Notes under the pieces: model-generated
Database searches by the model: none
What the model was told of the DNA's origin: nothing
What the model saw: only the letters and a program-made list of their open reading frames with translations
DNA from: Rostratula benghalensis
Lineage: Eukaryota; Chordata; Aves; Charadriiformes; Rostratulidae
DNA length: 64,000 bases
Assembly (NCBI GenBank): GCA_013399305.1
Contig: VXAI01000301.1
Location: 696,132-760,131, forward strand
Direction of reading: 5' to 3'
Made by a program: the position numbers and the translations under genes
Part shown: positions 1 through 10,500 of the stretch, in pieces
How positions within the stretch are numbered: position 1 is the first letter of the stretch
Layout of the letters: every line of letters starts with the position of its first letter

Positions 1-214
1 CCAGTAAATGCATTTGCCAACCTGGTAAACACAAGAATGGGGTTACCTCAAAATAAATGTTTTCATTAGCTAACCAATAGGAAGAAATGTTTTTAGGGTG
101 GCCTATGTCTGGCTCCTCCTTTCAACCTCTTTCACCCTGTTCTCATCTAAGTTTTTAGCTGCAAATTAAAGCAGCCAGGAAAGAAAACCTGATCATAAAA
201 AAGACCTAATAGTG
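1..214. other. Left flank, nothing recognised
   Basis: AT-rich DNA with no repeat or reading frame that I recognise. It runs up to the 5' truncation point of the first CR1 fragment. Confidence 0.5.
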
Positions 215-616
215 TGTCCTAAGGCTGAGGGAGCTGGGTCTCTTTAGCTTGGAAAAGAGGAGACTGAAGGATGATCTCATTAATGTTTATAAATATGTAA
301 AGGCTGAGTGTCAGGAGGATGGAGCTGGGCTCTTCTCAGTGACACCCAATGATAGGACAAGGGGCAGTGGGTGCAAGCTGGAACATAAGAGGTTCCACTT
401 AAATATGAGAAAAAAACCTGCTTCAAGCTGAGGGTAACAGAACAATGGAACAGGCTTCCCAGAGGTGTTGTGGAGTCTCCTTATGTGGAGACATTCAAAA
501 CCCACCTGGATGTGTTCCTGTGTGACCTGATCTAGGTGTTCCTGCTCCAGCAGGGGAATTGGAATATATGATCTTTCAAGGTCCCTTCCAATCCCTGATA
601 TTCTGTGATTCTGTGA
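215..616 (+). mobile_element. CR1 LINE, 5'-truncated 3' end
   Basis: This is the 3' part of a CR1 non-LTR retrotransposon in sense orientation. The reading frame at 249-431 matches the C-terminal part of the CR1 ORF2 polyprotein (segments [11 protein letters not shown], then DRTRG and HLNMRKK), downstream of the reverse transcriptase core. The frame then breaks, although DNA similarity continues through the usual 3' part of the element (bases for 'gaacaggcttcccagagg' and 'ggtcccttccaatcc'). The element ends with two exact copies of ATTCTGTG (600-607 and 608-615), the hallmark CR1 3' terminal repeat. Several frame disruptions and the 5' truncation make it a dead copy. The 5' edge is placed where similarity to CR1 begins and may be off by about 10 bases. 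Confidence 0.95.
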
Positions 617-1097
617 ATAAAAAAGCATAAGCTTACAGAAAGAAGAAGGAACAGAAGCTGCAGAGTGCCATTTCCTAACAGATCCCGCCAAATTTAGTTG
701 CACTCAACATCACAAATCCTACTCTTGTCTTTGCAGTTATGAGGCATTTAACACAGCTAAGGTACATGTACTCCTGCTTCCAATAGGAGGAAGCTATAGT
801 GGCTTTGGAAACAAACTGGTGGATCTTGCCTTGGAAAGGAGACTGTGAGCACAAGACACGCCTCCACCAGACCTATTACTCACAATAAGGGACAAAAAAA
901 TCTCCAAGGTGCTACTACAAAGGCATGACCCATATTGTACTGAGCTCAACTGAAGTTTTGCTCCATAGCCCTAAGGGACCAACAAGTGGGGAAAGAAAAT
1001 GCCAAAATAATATTAAAAGATACCAGGCTTAGATAACTATGCAATGAGAACCATTAATTAAATCTAGTAAGAAAACCTTCCAATTTTCCATATTGTT

Positions 1098-1155
1098 TAT
1101 CACTATTATTATTCTTATTATTCTTATTATTACTATTAAAATTATTTATTTATTT
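1098..1155. repeat. Imperfect ATT-rich microsatellite
   Basis: Interrupted (ATT)n and (TTAT)n units, such as TATTATTATTCTTATTATTC followed by ATTTATTTATT. It is short and degenerate, so probably old. Confidence 0.7.
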
Positions 1156-1865
1156 TTATCTTACAGTCAAAGAGTTGTGATTGTGGTTTTTTATTGGTTG
1201 TCCTGGATTTTAGCCAGAGTCAAAACCTGTAAGCAGACTAGGACCTGAAATGCTTACTTGTGAGTCATTGCTCTTTTGATAGAACTTCAGGCTGAAAAGG
1301 CTTATGCAAAACATTCCCACAATGTTTTCCTTAAACCAAAAATAAGAAAAAAAGCTTGAAAATACACAAGAGAGTCCCGTGTAAAAATTCTAGACACAAA
1401 AGCAGACAATTACGTCAACGTATGTTTCATTCAGTAAAAGGTATTTTCTTTGTTTCAGTCATAGAATGTCACTCAAAATTTGCTGTTGGTGTCATTCCTC
1501 AAGTAATGAAAGTTGCAGATCAGCTTCCTCTCTCAAATCTAACTCTATTTCTGCTTTTTTTCTAAAGTATTGATCTTAGTACAAGCTCTGTAAAGGTGTA
1601 TTTTTTTTAAACCCCAAATTTAGCTTTAAACTCTGAGGCGTGAGTAAAAGTTCTGATTGAAAACAGAAGAATAGAACCAGGTTTTGAATACAGGTTGGCA
1701 ATTTTTTGTTTTAATTGAGGAAAAAGATTCTGAAGTTCAGATGTCATGAATCAAAGCACTCATTCTGGAGAAAAAAAAAAAGACATGGTTTAGAAACTAA
1801 CACAAAAAAATAGAAACATTTTGACAGACTGTTTAAACTTTTATCTAGTTTGGGAGTGATGGTGA

Positions 1866-1917
1866 ACAGAAAAGAGGTGAAGAGGAGAAAGAAGGGAAGA
1901 GAGTCTAGGAGAGTTGG
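1866..1917 (+). repeat. Purine-rich low-complexity tract
   Basis: About 50 bases made almost only of A and G on the plus strand (units such as GAAGAGGAGAAAGAAGGG), broken by a few pyrimidines. No function is inferred. Confidence 0.6.
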
Positions 1918-3004
1918 TAGTTTGTCTTTAAGCTGTTTGAATTTTAAACAACTTAGAACTGAATTACTGCTGCTTTAAAAACCAAGGCCTTCTTTCCACT
2001 ACTTTCACTTGCATTAGAGAAGATTTACTCAGCCGCATTATTCCCCTGGTGCAGCAAATAGAAAACTATTTCAACCACCCAAGCTCCAGGGTAAAGTAAG
2101 AAACGCAGAACCAAGATGCTTCAGAACTATCTCTTTCAAAAAATTCTCTTTTAATTGAATGTGAAACTGCACTTAGAATTTGGCAGGGCTGGAACAGAAG
2201 ACATTCGAGAGGTACTTATAATTTTCTGATCTTGTTGACTACGTTAAGCTGGCCCAGCAAGTCACAAATTACTGTAGCTTTTGTCTCAACTTCTAGCACC
2301 AGCAGATGAAATCTGTAAATCCTTGTTCAGTTTGAAAAATGATGCAGAGACTTTCCTTAGAATGATATACTTTCAGCAGCAAGCACTCCAACCAACACAG
2401 ATAATGAGAGAGCAATCACACTGAAAGGACTCTAGCACTTCAGTTTCCTACATTGATGATCAAGGAAAGCCAACTGTGTTCTCCTGTCTCATTTTTTGTT
2501 TTGAGCAGCCTTTACAGGATGATGCAACATTTCCAAACACGTGCCCATATTTGACATGCCATCCAGCAGAAAATATGTGGTACTCACACAAAAGTTACTG
2601 ACATTGACTCAGACACCTAAACCTGTCAAGAAGTTGGGTGCAGAGAGTTCCTAAGCCAGGCTGAAGAGGTGTCTGTCTATAGCTCTCTCTCCGAGACATA
2701 CGTATTGTCCGTGCAGCTCTGGAACACGTACCTCTGCAGAGCTTGAGACCACTTCAAACACACAGGCAACTGCTGTTACTTTGAGGTTGGAAAACAGACC
2801 TTCGTGTGGAAAAAAAGTGGAAAAATGGACAGAAGAGGAGGTAATATTATCTTCTATCACTTAGAACTCACCCTTCAGAAATGTGAGACATGTCTTTAAG
2901 GATGACTTTAGAATAATAAGCCGAAGCAGCTATTTTGAAGCCAGAGAACAAAGTCAGTGGACCCTATGGCTGCTTTGATCATTATATATACTACAATCTT
3001 ACAA

Positions 3005-3100
3005 TTTTATTTTATTTTGGTTTTATTTTATTTTATTTTATTTTATTTTATTTTATTTTATTTTATTTTATTTTATTTTATTTTATTTTATTTTATTTTA
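3005..3100. repeat. (TTTTA)n pentanucleotide microsatellite
   Basis: From 3021 to 3100 the sequence is an uninterrupted run of 16 TTTTA units. An interrupted lead-in starts at 3005. The perfect run suggests an actively length-variable locus. Two overlapping ORFs across it encode Phe/Ile/Leu/Tyr-rich low-complexity peptides and are artefacts of the repeat. Confidence 0.97.
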
Positions 3101-3140
3101 ATTTTCTTAATGGGTCAATATGAGCAAAAGCACCCCCTTG

Positions 3141-3195
3141 GTTCACAGAATTGTTTAGGTTGCAGGGGACCTTTTAAAATTATACTCATGGTCTT
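3141..3195 (-). mobile_element. CR1 3'-end relic
   Basis: The plus strand reads 'cacagaattgtttaggttg' followed by 'ggggaccttttaaaat'. This resembles the antisense of a CR1 3' terminus: terminal repeat, then the 'ggttggaagggacctt' block. Only about 55 bases are alignable by eye and the element is diverged. It lies about 40 bp from the TTTTA repeat. Confidence 0.6.
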
Positions 3196-3199
3196 CTTG

Positions 3200-4785
3200 A
3201 ACTGAACCTGCATATCAAGCCTCTGGGACTGCAGTTCACAGAACTGTGCTGTAAGCCATCATTTACTGACTAGTTGTGACATTTAGCAAACAGACCTGAA
3301 AACAAAAGCAATAAAATTAATGAAGCAGGCTTTGCCACAGGAAGCTTGGGAAGTTGCTGATCTCCTGCTGACCAGGTGTTTCAGGTACAATTCATATATG
3401 CATTTCACTGTAGCTTTGTTCTGATGTCTGGTCTGGCAAAATGGAAAATCTGTAATTGGATTAATGACCATTACAGATTTTCATTACCTGCTTTTAATCA
3501 ATCTTTTCAGAAATATCTCATTTAGAAGAGGCCTGAATTTCAGCAAGGGAAACAACAGACATCTTATCCATTGTTAGCAACACATACTTTTGTTTTAGAT
3601 TTGATGTCAACTCCTGAAATTTCTTTGGTTAACAGTAATAAAAAAACGGGATTTAGATAATAGTTTCTGTCTGGGCATATTCATATCACTTATTAAGAGT
3701 AGTTAATTTATAACTGGTATAACCCCTGAATATTTTTCTCTCCTTTATAAATAAGGAAAATGAGTCACAGCTAAAGGCCTGAAACAAGACTCTAAATGAC
3801 AACTGTATTTTACAATAACAAGAAGTCTAGTCACTTCAGCAGGAGCAAATTTACCCTAGGTGACATACAAGATGAAAGACAGCAGTTCAACTCCAAGAAC
3901 TGGATTCAGTTCCAGATAAGGACTGAAATTTAGAACCTCAATTAATTTTCTAAACACAAGCATCTGGCGCCATTTGAACTGGCAGAATGACACAGGAGCT
4001 ACAAGTTACATGTGCCTTCCTGGACTATCAGCTGGAAGCCAGGCAAGATACCATCTGCCAGCTAAGCTGGCACAAATACCTATATCTAGGAAACTGAATC
4101 AAGCTCTGAGTGTCTTTATCTGAAAAAAGGTGTTTCCACAACAGTCATTGGTGATCTAGTCAACATAGTCAGGGGAGCCTGGAGAGTAATTCTGATCACT
4201 CTGCAATGGACATCCAGTGTCTAAATAATTTTTCTGGACTTTTCTGTACAGGCACAATTCTGCTGCCTAAATATAGGTGTTAAAAACACTTTACCCTATT
4301 GTAAATTAGCTATATATTTGAGGTAAAAAGATATGATGTAGGTCCTTCAGGAGATACATATCCTTCTGGAGTGGAAGATGGAGGCCATGAAGGGTGCCCA
4401 CAATGTTTATAAGGCTATCAGATGGCTATGTTTCAGTTAAATCATACACCAAGGCACCTCTAGATATATATATCCATATGCATGTCATTGGGCTCAGCTC
4501 AATAGCTAACTATGTTAGCAGTTACGTATTCTCAGGCCAGATGATCTTGACAACCAAAATTGTTAGGTTAAAGGTTAGGTTAAAGACCAACTGATTATAT
4601 TTTTGAGCCATTAGAAGTCATATTAAAGATGTTGTGGGAAAGAATTGTCGCATCAAAAGACTAGAGAAAGGAAGATTTTCTATTGAAAGAAGGTGAAAAG
4701 TAGGAGACAAGTGCTACAACTTATCTAAGTTAACTTCAGTTCTTTCTACAGTTGAACAAATTGTCATACCAGCTCTTCAGAAGCC
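3200..4785. other. Non-coding, nothing recognised
   Basis: AT-rich sequence with no assignable gene or repeat family. The only small local structure seen is a 12-bp direct duplication (GTTAGGTTAAAG, 4562-4573 and 4574-4585). Confidence 0.5.
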
Positions 4786-4789
4786 CCTG

Positions 4790-5860
4790 CAAGGCAACAA
4801 GGAAATGAACACATATTTGCCAACAACAAATCACGTCTAGCTAATCTAATTTCCTTTCACAGCAGGATGGCAGGTTTTGTGGACAGAGGAGAAACAATAG
4901 ATGTCACATATCTTTCCTTTAGAAAGACATTCTCTCTCATGAAATTCTCATGAGCCAGTAAAGGAATGTCAGTTTAAATGATAATACTATAGAATAGAAA
5001 ACTGTACACAGACTGTAATTATTAAGAGTTCACTGTCAAGACAGAAGAATGGGTAGAGGAAATTTTGCAGGAGTCCATTCTATTGTTCTACTAAATATTT
5101 TCATTAAAGAATTGGATGTCAGAGTAGTGAGTTTACTCATTAAGTTTACTGATGATACCATACTGGAAGGGACAATCAGTATGTTGGAGTATAGAAACTA
5201 CATTCAAAATAGGCCTGTTAAATTTGAGAGATGGAATGGGAAAAATGGTGCAACTGGGTGCAGATCCACAGGAAGTACTACAGTTGTGGGGGAGTATTCA
5301 AATGCATAAATAACATATAAAGAAGAAATGGCTGGAGACCACAAAACTGAGTAAGAGAACTACGTCATGCTGTTGTGAAATGGTGAACAACATTAAAAGA
5401 TGTAGAAATGGGTGTATGGCCTCTAAAATATGTGAAATCCTCTCCTTGCTTAGCTGTGTATTGGGTATGACAATGTCTCAGCTGAAGTATTGGGTATGAC
5501 AATGTCTCAGCTGAAGTATCATATTCAGTTTGGAACACCACCATCAAGAAGAATATGGACCAGCTGCTTAATCTGGAGGAAAGGAGAATTTTCAGAAGTG
5601 CAGTGTGGAGCAGAGAAGGTAGATGGGATGTGTGTCATCATTCTAGGCACCTGTATCATGCTGCCTGCTGCAAGGAGAATACAAGCAACCAGCCTTCCAA
5701 GACCATGGTAAGTGGGGCAAACTGCAAGCTTAAACTGAAGCATGGGAGGTTTAGAAAAACTTTCTGATGAACGAATGAGAAGAATGGGAACTAACTGCCT
5801 TGGAAAGCTAGGGAATTTCCAGTGTGAAAGGCCTTTAATAATATATCTCAAGAATCACAT
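4790..5860 (+). mobile_element. Old, decayed CR1 LINE body
   Basis: This is a long sense-strand CR1 fragment that covers part of the reverse transcriptase and continues towards the 3' end. At 4800-4960 the DNA still resembles the RT region that normally encodes the VDRGEAVDV-like segment. The open frame at 5049-5309 aligns with the next RT block: NIFIKELD, then IKFTDDTILEG. Its FTDD sits where the catalytic F-A-D-D box of the RT belongs, so the second residue has changed. Near 5516-5575 a further frame has LKYHIQFGTP, matching the block that is LEYCVQFW in intact copies. The stretch 5725-5830 resembles the CR1 3' region again. Frameshifts, stops and heavy divergence show an ancient insertion, with no intact terminal repeat found. 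Both edges are approximate. Confidence 0.82.
5458..5515 (+). repeat. Exact 29-bp tandem duplication
   Basis: A 29-base unit starting GTATTGGGTATGACAATG occurs at 5458-5486 and again, identically, at 5487-5515, with the first 4 bases repeated once more (5516-5519). It lies inside the decayed CR1 body. Perfect identity inside an otherwise heavily mutated element implies that the duplication is much younger than the insertion. Confidence 0.95.
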
Positions 5861-7107
5861 AATTAGGGTGATCATGCTTTAAAATCTTTTCAAGAACCTT
5901 CCACTAATAACATGGTAAATAAACAAATTCCAGTAGACTGGAATATAGACATTATTGTCATATAATTTCTCCATGGAAATGTAAGAAATAGAATAAATAA
6001 GATGCATTAGAGGAAAACTCCTCTGCTTAACTGAAGAAGAAAAGAAATTGACAGTGCCAAATGAGCATCTTCTGGTGCTCATTCAGGTATTCCAACATGC
6101 TTTTCTTAGTTACTGTGTTTGGTCTAAAAAATAAATGAAGACACCTGAAGCAAGTGAATCATAGATATTCTTTAAAATACAAGAACTCTTGCATTATTAT
6201 TTAGAACATGCATTTAGTGATTTAGAAAATACAGCTACTTCGTTGTTGATTATCTTCAGTATTTCTTACAGTAAGTGATGGTAGCTTGGGTTTCTTTTCT
6301 AAAGGTTTGATGGAACAGATGGAAACATTTCTTGCCAGCTAGCTTTTGAAAATCTGAACTCTCATTACTGATCTGTGTATTATTATTGTTTCTCACTTTA
6401 CAATAGGAATCAGATGTTCTGACCAAAATAGAATAAATGTAGAAATATCTACCGTGACAATAAAAAGAAGAAAGCAAAACATGAATCTTACACAAAGAGT
6501 TTATGGTTCTTTTATCATTACACCAGTTGACTATTTTATCCAAATTACTTAATCAATAGCATTCAAAACAAATTGACTATTTGCAGACCAAAGATGACCA
6601 ATCTACAAAGTATATTTGGTACAAAGTTATGAAAAAATCCTTCAAATGCTAAAAACTCTGAAAGATTAATGTCTTTGAAACCAAATCAGTTCTCTTCTCT
6701 CTCTTTTGATGTATAGCTTAAGTAGCACTGAACACAATCCATACAAACTGTGCACTGCATACAGTTAATCACAACACTGAAGATTAGCAAATTAAAGCAT
6801 AATAAAATAATATCAACCAGCAGCAGCAGCAAATAAGCCCATCTCCACAGCAGGACACTGCAAATGTTTCAGAGAATAAAGAACATTTCAATTATAGGCC
6901 ATATGTGTAATATTATCATGCTGTGCTAGCCAGGTTGAAATTAGCTTCCCATTTTTCATCTCCTTCTGCACAACCTACACAAAATTGACTAATCCACTAG
7001 GAGTTCTACATGCCACTGTAGAAGTCTGTGAACTTTCCATCCAAAGAAGTCTGAATTTAAATCAGAAGCACAATTTATATAGTTCAATCTTCCTTCTCCT
7101 CCACTGA
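5861..7107. other. Non-coding, nothing recognised
   Basis: AT-rich sequence with no gene or repeat recognised apart from a short CAG run (about 6819-6832). The longest ORF is 95 codons on the minus strand (6256-6543) and resembles nothing known to me. Confidence 0.5.
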
Positions 7108-7599
7108 TTTTGCACTGGTGGCTTTGGACATTGCTTAGCAATCAGGACATTTTCTGCTCCTCATAACGCCTCACCAGCAAGAAGTTAAGAGGGCATAAGA
7201 AGCTGGGAGGAGACACAGCCGGGACATCTGATCCCAACCATCGAAAGGGATATTTCACGCCATATGATGTCATATTCAGTATATAAAGCTGGGGGAAGAA
7301 GAAGGGAGGGGGAGACACTCAGAATTATGGTATTTGTCTTCCCAAGTAACCATTATGTGTGATGGAGCCCTGCTTTCCTGAACGTGGCCGATCATCTGCC
7401 TGATGATGGGAAGCAGTGAATGAATTCCTTGTTTTGCTTTGCTTATGTGTGCTGCTTTTGCTTTACTTTTTAAACTGTCTTTATCTCAACCCACGAGTTT
7501 TCTCACTTTTACTCTTCTGATTCTCTCACCCATCCTGACTAGGGGGAATGAACAAGCGGCTGCGTGGTCCTAGTTGGCAGCTGGGGTTAAAGCACAACA
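7108..7599 (+). mobile_element. Solo ERV LTR, family A, 5'-truncated
   Basis: This is the long terminal repeat of an avian endogenous retrovirus in sense orientation. It is homologous along most of its length to the LTRs at 59050-59627 and 62681-63229. It retains a TATATAAA box (7280-7287), a CRE-like TGATGTCA just upstream, the conserved block 'gtttgtcttcccaagtaac', the T-rich 'ccttgttttgctttgctta' stretch, and the 3' end 'ctggggttaaagcacaaca' closing with CA. About the first 60-100 bases of U3 seen in the other copies are missing or unrecognisable. No gag, pol or env sequence flanks it, so it is a solo LTR remnant. Class assignment (ERVL-like or other) would need a repeat library. Confidence 0.88.
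7280..7287 (+). promoter_or_regulatory. LTR TATA box
   Basis: TATATAAA followed by GCTGGGGGAAG, at the same place as the TATA boxes of the other family A copies. It marks the U3/R boundary of the former retroviral promoter. Whether it drives any transcript today is unknown. Confidence 0.65.
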
Positions 7600-10500
7600 G
7601 TTTACTAAAAAACCCCTCCAAACTTCATTTTCTTTGATTAAGCGTGTTAATAGCCTTGAAGTGTCTAGAGAAAAATAAGGAAATACTCCTTATGAGTACT
7701 TCTGCTACTAAGAATGTGAGAGGAAGCTGGATTACATTTCAGAGACAGGGATAACTGTAGTGTGTCATTCACAGTTTGAGGAAAGCACCTTTAGTGTTCA
7801 CTCGGCCTTGTTTGTTGAGTTTCTGCTTTAGTTTGTAGAAATAACAAGGAGGGGTGGGAAATGGCAAACTCATTACACTCACCTTGTGGTTAGGCTTTCC
7901 ACTGGTTGACTTACAACACTTGCCTACTGTAAGATCACTAATTTTGAACACGTATTTTTTCTAGCATGATTCCCTGAGAAAAATAGGGATCCAGTATGAA
8001 AATTTGGAGCTGGATCAGTTAAAATGCACCATACAATGAAATGTAAACAATTAAGCTATTCCGAATTCTGAAACACCCAAATGCATCTCTTGAAAGACTT
8101 CATTGAAATATCTCATCAATATCCCCCAAACTATATATAAACTATGTAAACTTTTTGCTGATCCATAAAATATCCTGGAAAAGATATGTTGCAGAAATGC
8201 TGTTTTAACACTTAAACTTACATTATTTTGGACTAGATTCCCATTCTCACTTAAATTAATCTGTATCTGTAATATCACTGGCTAAAATGTATGAGTATTT
8301 CAAATTTATAAGTGCCAATTAATAGCAGTATCTTTTTGCTACCAGCACACTTGCTGCAAGTGATTTCCTGGCATTGATATGCAGCACATATGCTTCTTCT
8401 AAGAATAACTAAGAAACAATCTGCCTAGAAATTATCTACCCCTGGCTCTATAAAGCACTGTTCATCTATACTACCAAAAATGACAGCTGGTTCTAGCCTA
8501 TTTACAAAAAAACCCCAAGCCCACTATTTTCATTACTGTTGCTGTCATCATGAAGACACTTAAAAGAATGTAAACGCTATCAAAGAATCCGCCTAGCATA
8601 ACCGTTCCTGTAATGCAATATTATAATCTTATACAATTTTATGTAAACTACATGATGAAACTGTATAACGAAACTAGTACTTATATCCATTGCTGACTTT
8701 ATAAATAAGTACCTCGTAGTCATCTCTTGCATGCATGCTTTACAACAAAACAGCCATCTGGCATCTATCACAAAACATTGTCATATATTTTTGGATCCAT
8801 TGTGATACGCAGGTGTCTACCTGCCATTAAATTGGCTTACACGTTTTGGGACCATACTGTGCACCTTGCTAAAAATTTGCTGCCTTATCTAAAGCACCCA
8901 ATTTTCCACCACTTAACTTCTCTAACAAGTAAATTTCTGACTCTGTAGCTGCAGATGCACCAATCATCATTGTACCAGCCTGTTTCCTACAAGCAAGTCA
9001 CAAAATGTGCACTTATATAAGGCATAAAATGAAACAGCCTGTGGAGACCCCAGTTCATTTTTCTCTTCTGGCTAAAGTATAAGAAAATCCACTTGAATTC
9101 CAGTTTTGTAATTCCAAAGAAATGAGGCTGAGAAGCATGTCTATTGCTTTCTCCCAATTGTACCTCAAATAAAGAAGCATTCATTGGGCCAGGGAGACAA
9201 ACAGAAAACTTGACATAATGGAGTGCCCATGTCAGATGTAGGTATCTTAGATTTGAGTCTCTACTCCAGTGACAATTAGTTACACAAAAGGAAACCACTT
9301 CTACAGGAAAAATAGTAACATTTATTTTATATGTACCCCATTGTTCAGATTTTCTGAAGAGGCAAATTCTAATTTGTACTCCAAAGGAGGCAAATGATGT
9401 TGTGAGTGTGTTTCTGTCTCTCTGCATAAACATACAGAGAAGCAGACAAAACCCACAAAATAAAAGAGCAAGTAAAACCTGACTGTGTTCAGCATGAAAC
9501 GGGATGGATGGCTTAGAGGGGAGACTTCTTCATCTTGGCTGTCTAGAGTCAAAGCATGGACTTGGCTAGTCTATAAGGCATCTTACAGAGGCACCTGCTC
9601 TAAATCACTCTCTCTTGCTGTGCAAACCTAAATTAAGCATGTAAAGTAATACGGCCCTTAGTTGGGCAGTATTAGGCAGTATGACAGCTTTGGAGAACAA
9701 AGCAACATCACAGGCAATGTGCTTTTGCTTTACAAGAGAATAATTTTGCCCATCTCTCACTGTTTTTTATAAATCTAAAGTAGATACTGTGACAATCTAA
9801 TGAACAACTCTATTTAGCCCCTCCTCCCCTCAAATTAATCTCTGCTGTAGTACATCTCATTTTGGAAAGCCACCTGAGGAAATCAGTTTTGCATAGATTC
9901 TCTTGATATGACTGTTCTCCAAGCCAACAATATGATGTCAGATATAAAGCAGAGAGGATCTATTTTTTTTGTATGTGTGAAGAATTATGTGAGTGTTAGC
10001 ATAGAAGAATGTTAGCATAAAACGCAGGACACAAATTTAAACATCTAAAAGCTGTAAATAAGCATTTAAGTCATCATCCTAGGTTCCCTTTTTAGTTAGG
10101 AGAATGGAACAGAGCCCTTCAGAGTAGCTCCTACATTGGATGTTCAGGGAAAGTTTCACTTGTATACTGTCACTTTTGGTACTTCAGGTTACCAGGTTGC
10201 ATATCACAGGGGCAGAAGTGTCCTGCCTATCTTGCATCCCATCTGCCAAGTGCATGCAGATACTTGAATCTGAAGAGGCTCAAGACACCTATTAGAGATT
10301 CTTACTTTTTGCTGATAATTAAGTGAATTGCCTGATAAAGAGACCCATTTCTCTCCATTGATTATAAAGTGAATCTACTGTAATCTCTTTTGAGCTAGTT
10401 GCCTAACTTTCAGATGCCTAAGTGAGGACAGAAGAGCCTCAACTTTGTCAGCCTTTGGCATGAAAAAAAGAAGTCAAATACACATAAAGAATGCTGTACT

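Larger units (their letters stand above)
617..3004. other. Non-coding, unannotatable; small simple repeats
   Basis: No gene seen. It contains an ATT/CTT-rich patch at about 1098-1155, a purine-rich tract at about 1866-1915 and several poly-A runs. The ORFs here are at most about 70 codons and have no recognisable domain. Confidence 0.5.

Noticed and set aside
2935..3205. Two Phe/Ile/Leu/Tyr-rich ORFs
   Set aside because: Direct translation of the TTTTA microsatellite.
4562..4585. Telomere-like GGTTAG motifs
   Set aside because: Only a 12-bp unit twice, not TTAGGG arrays; an ordinary local duplication.
8987..9433. 148-codon minus-strand ORF
   Set aside because: No motif, no recognisable family and no splice context. 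One frame of this size is not surprising in 64 kb read in six frames.
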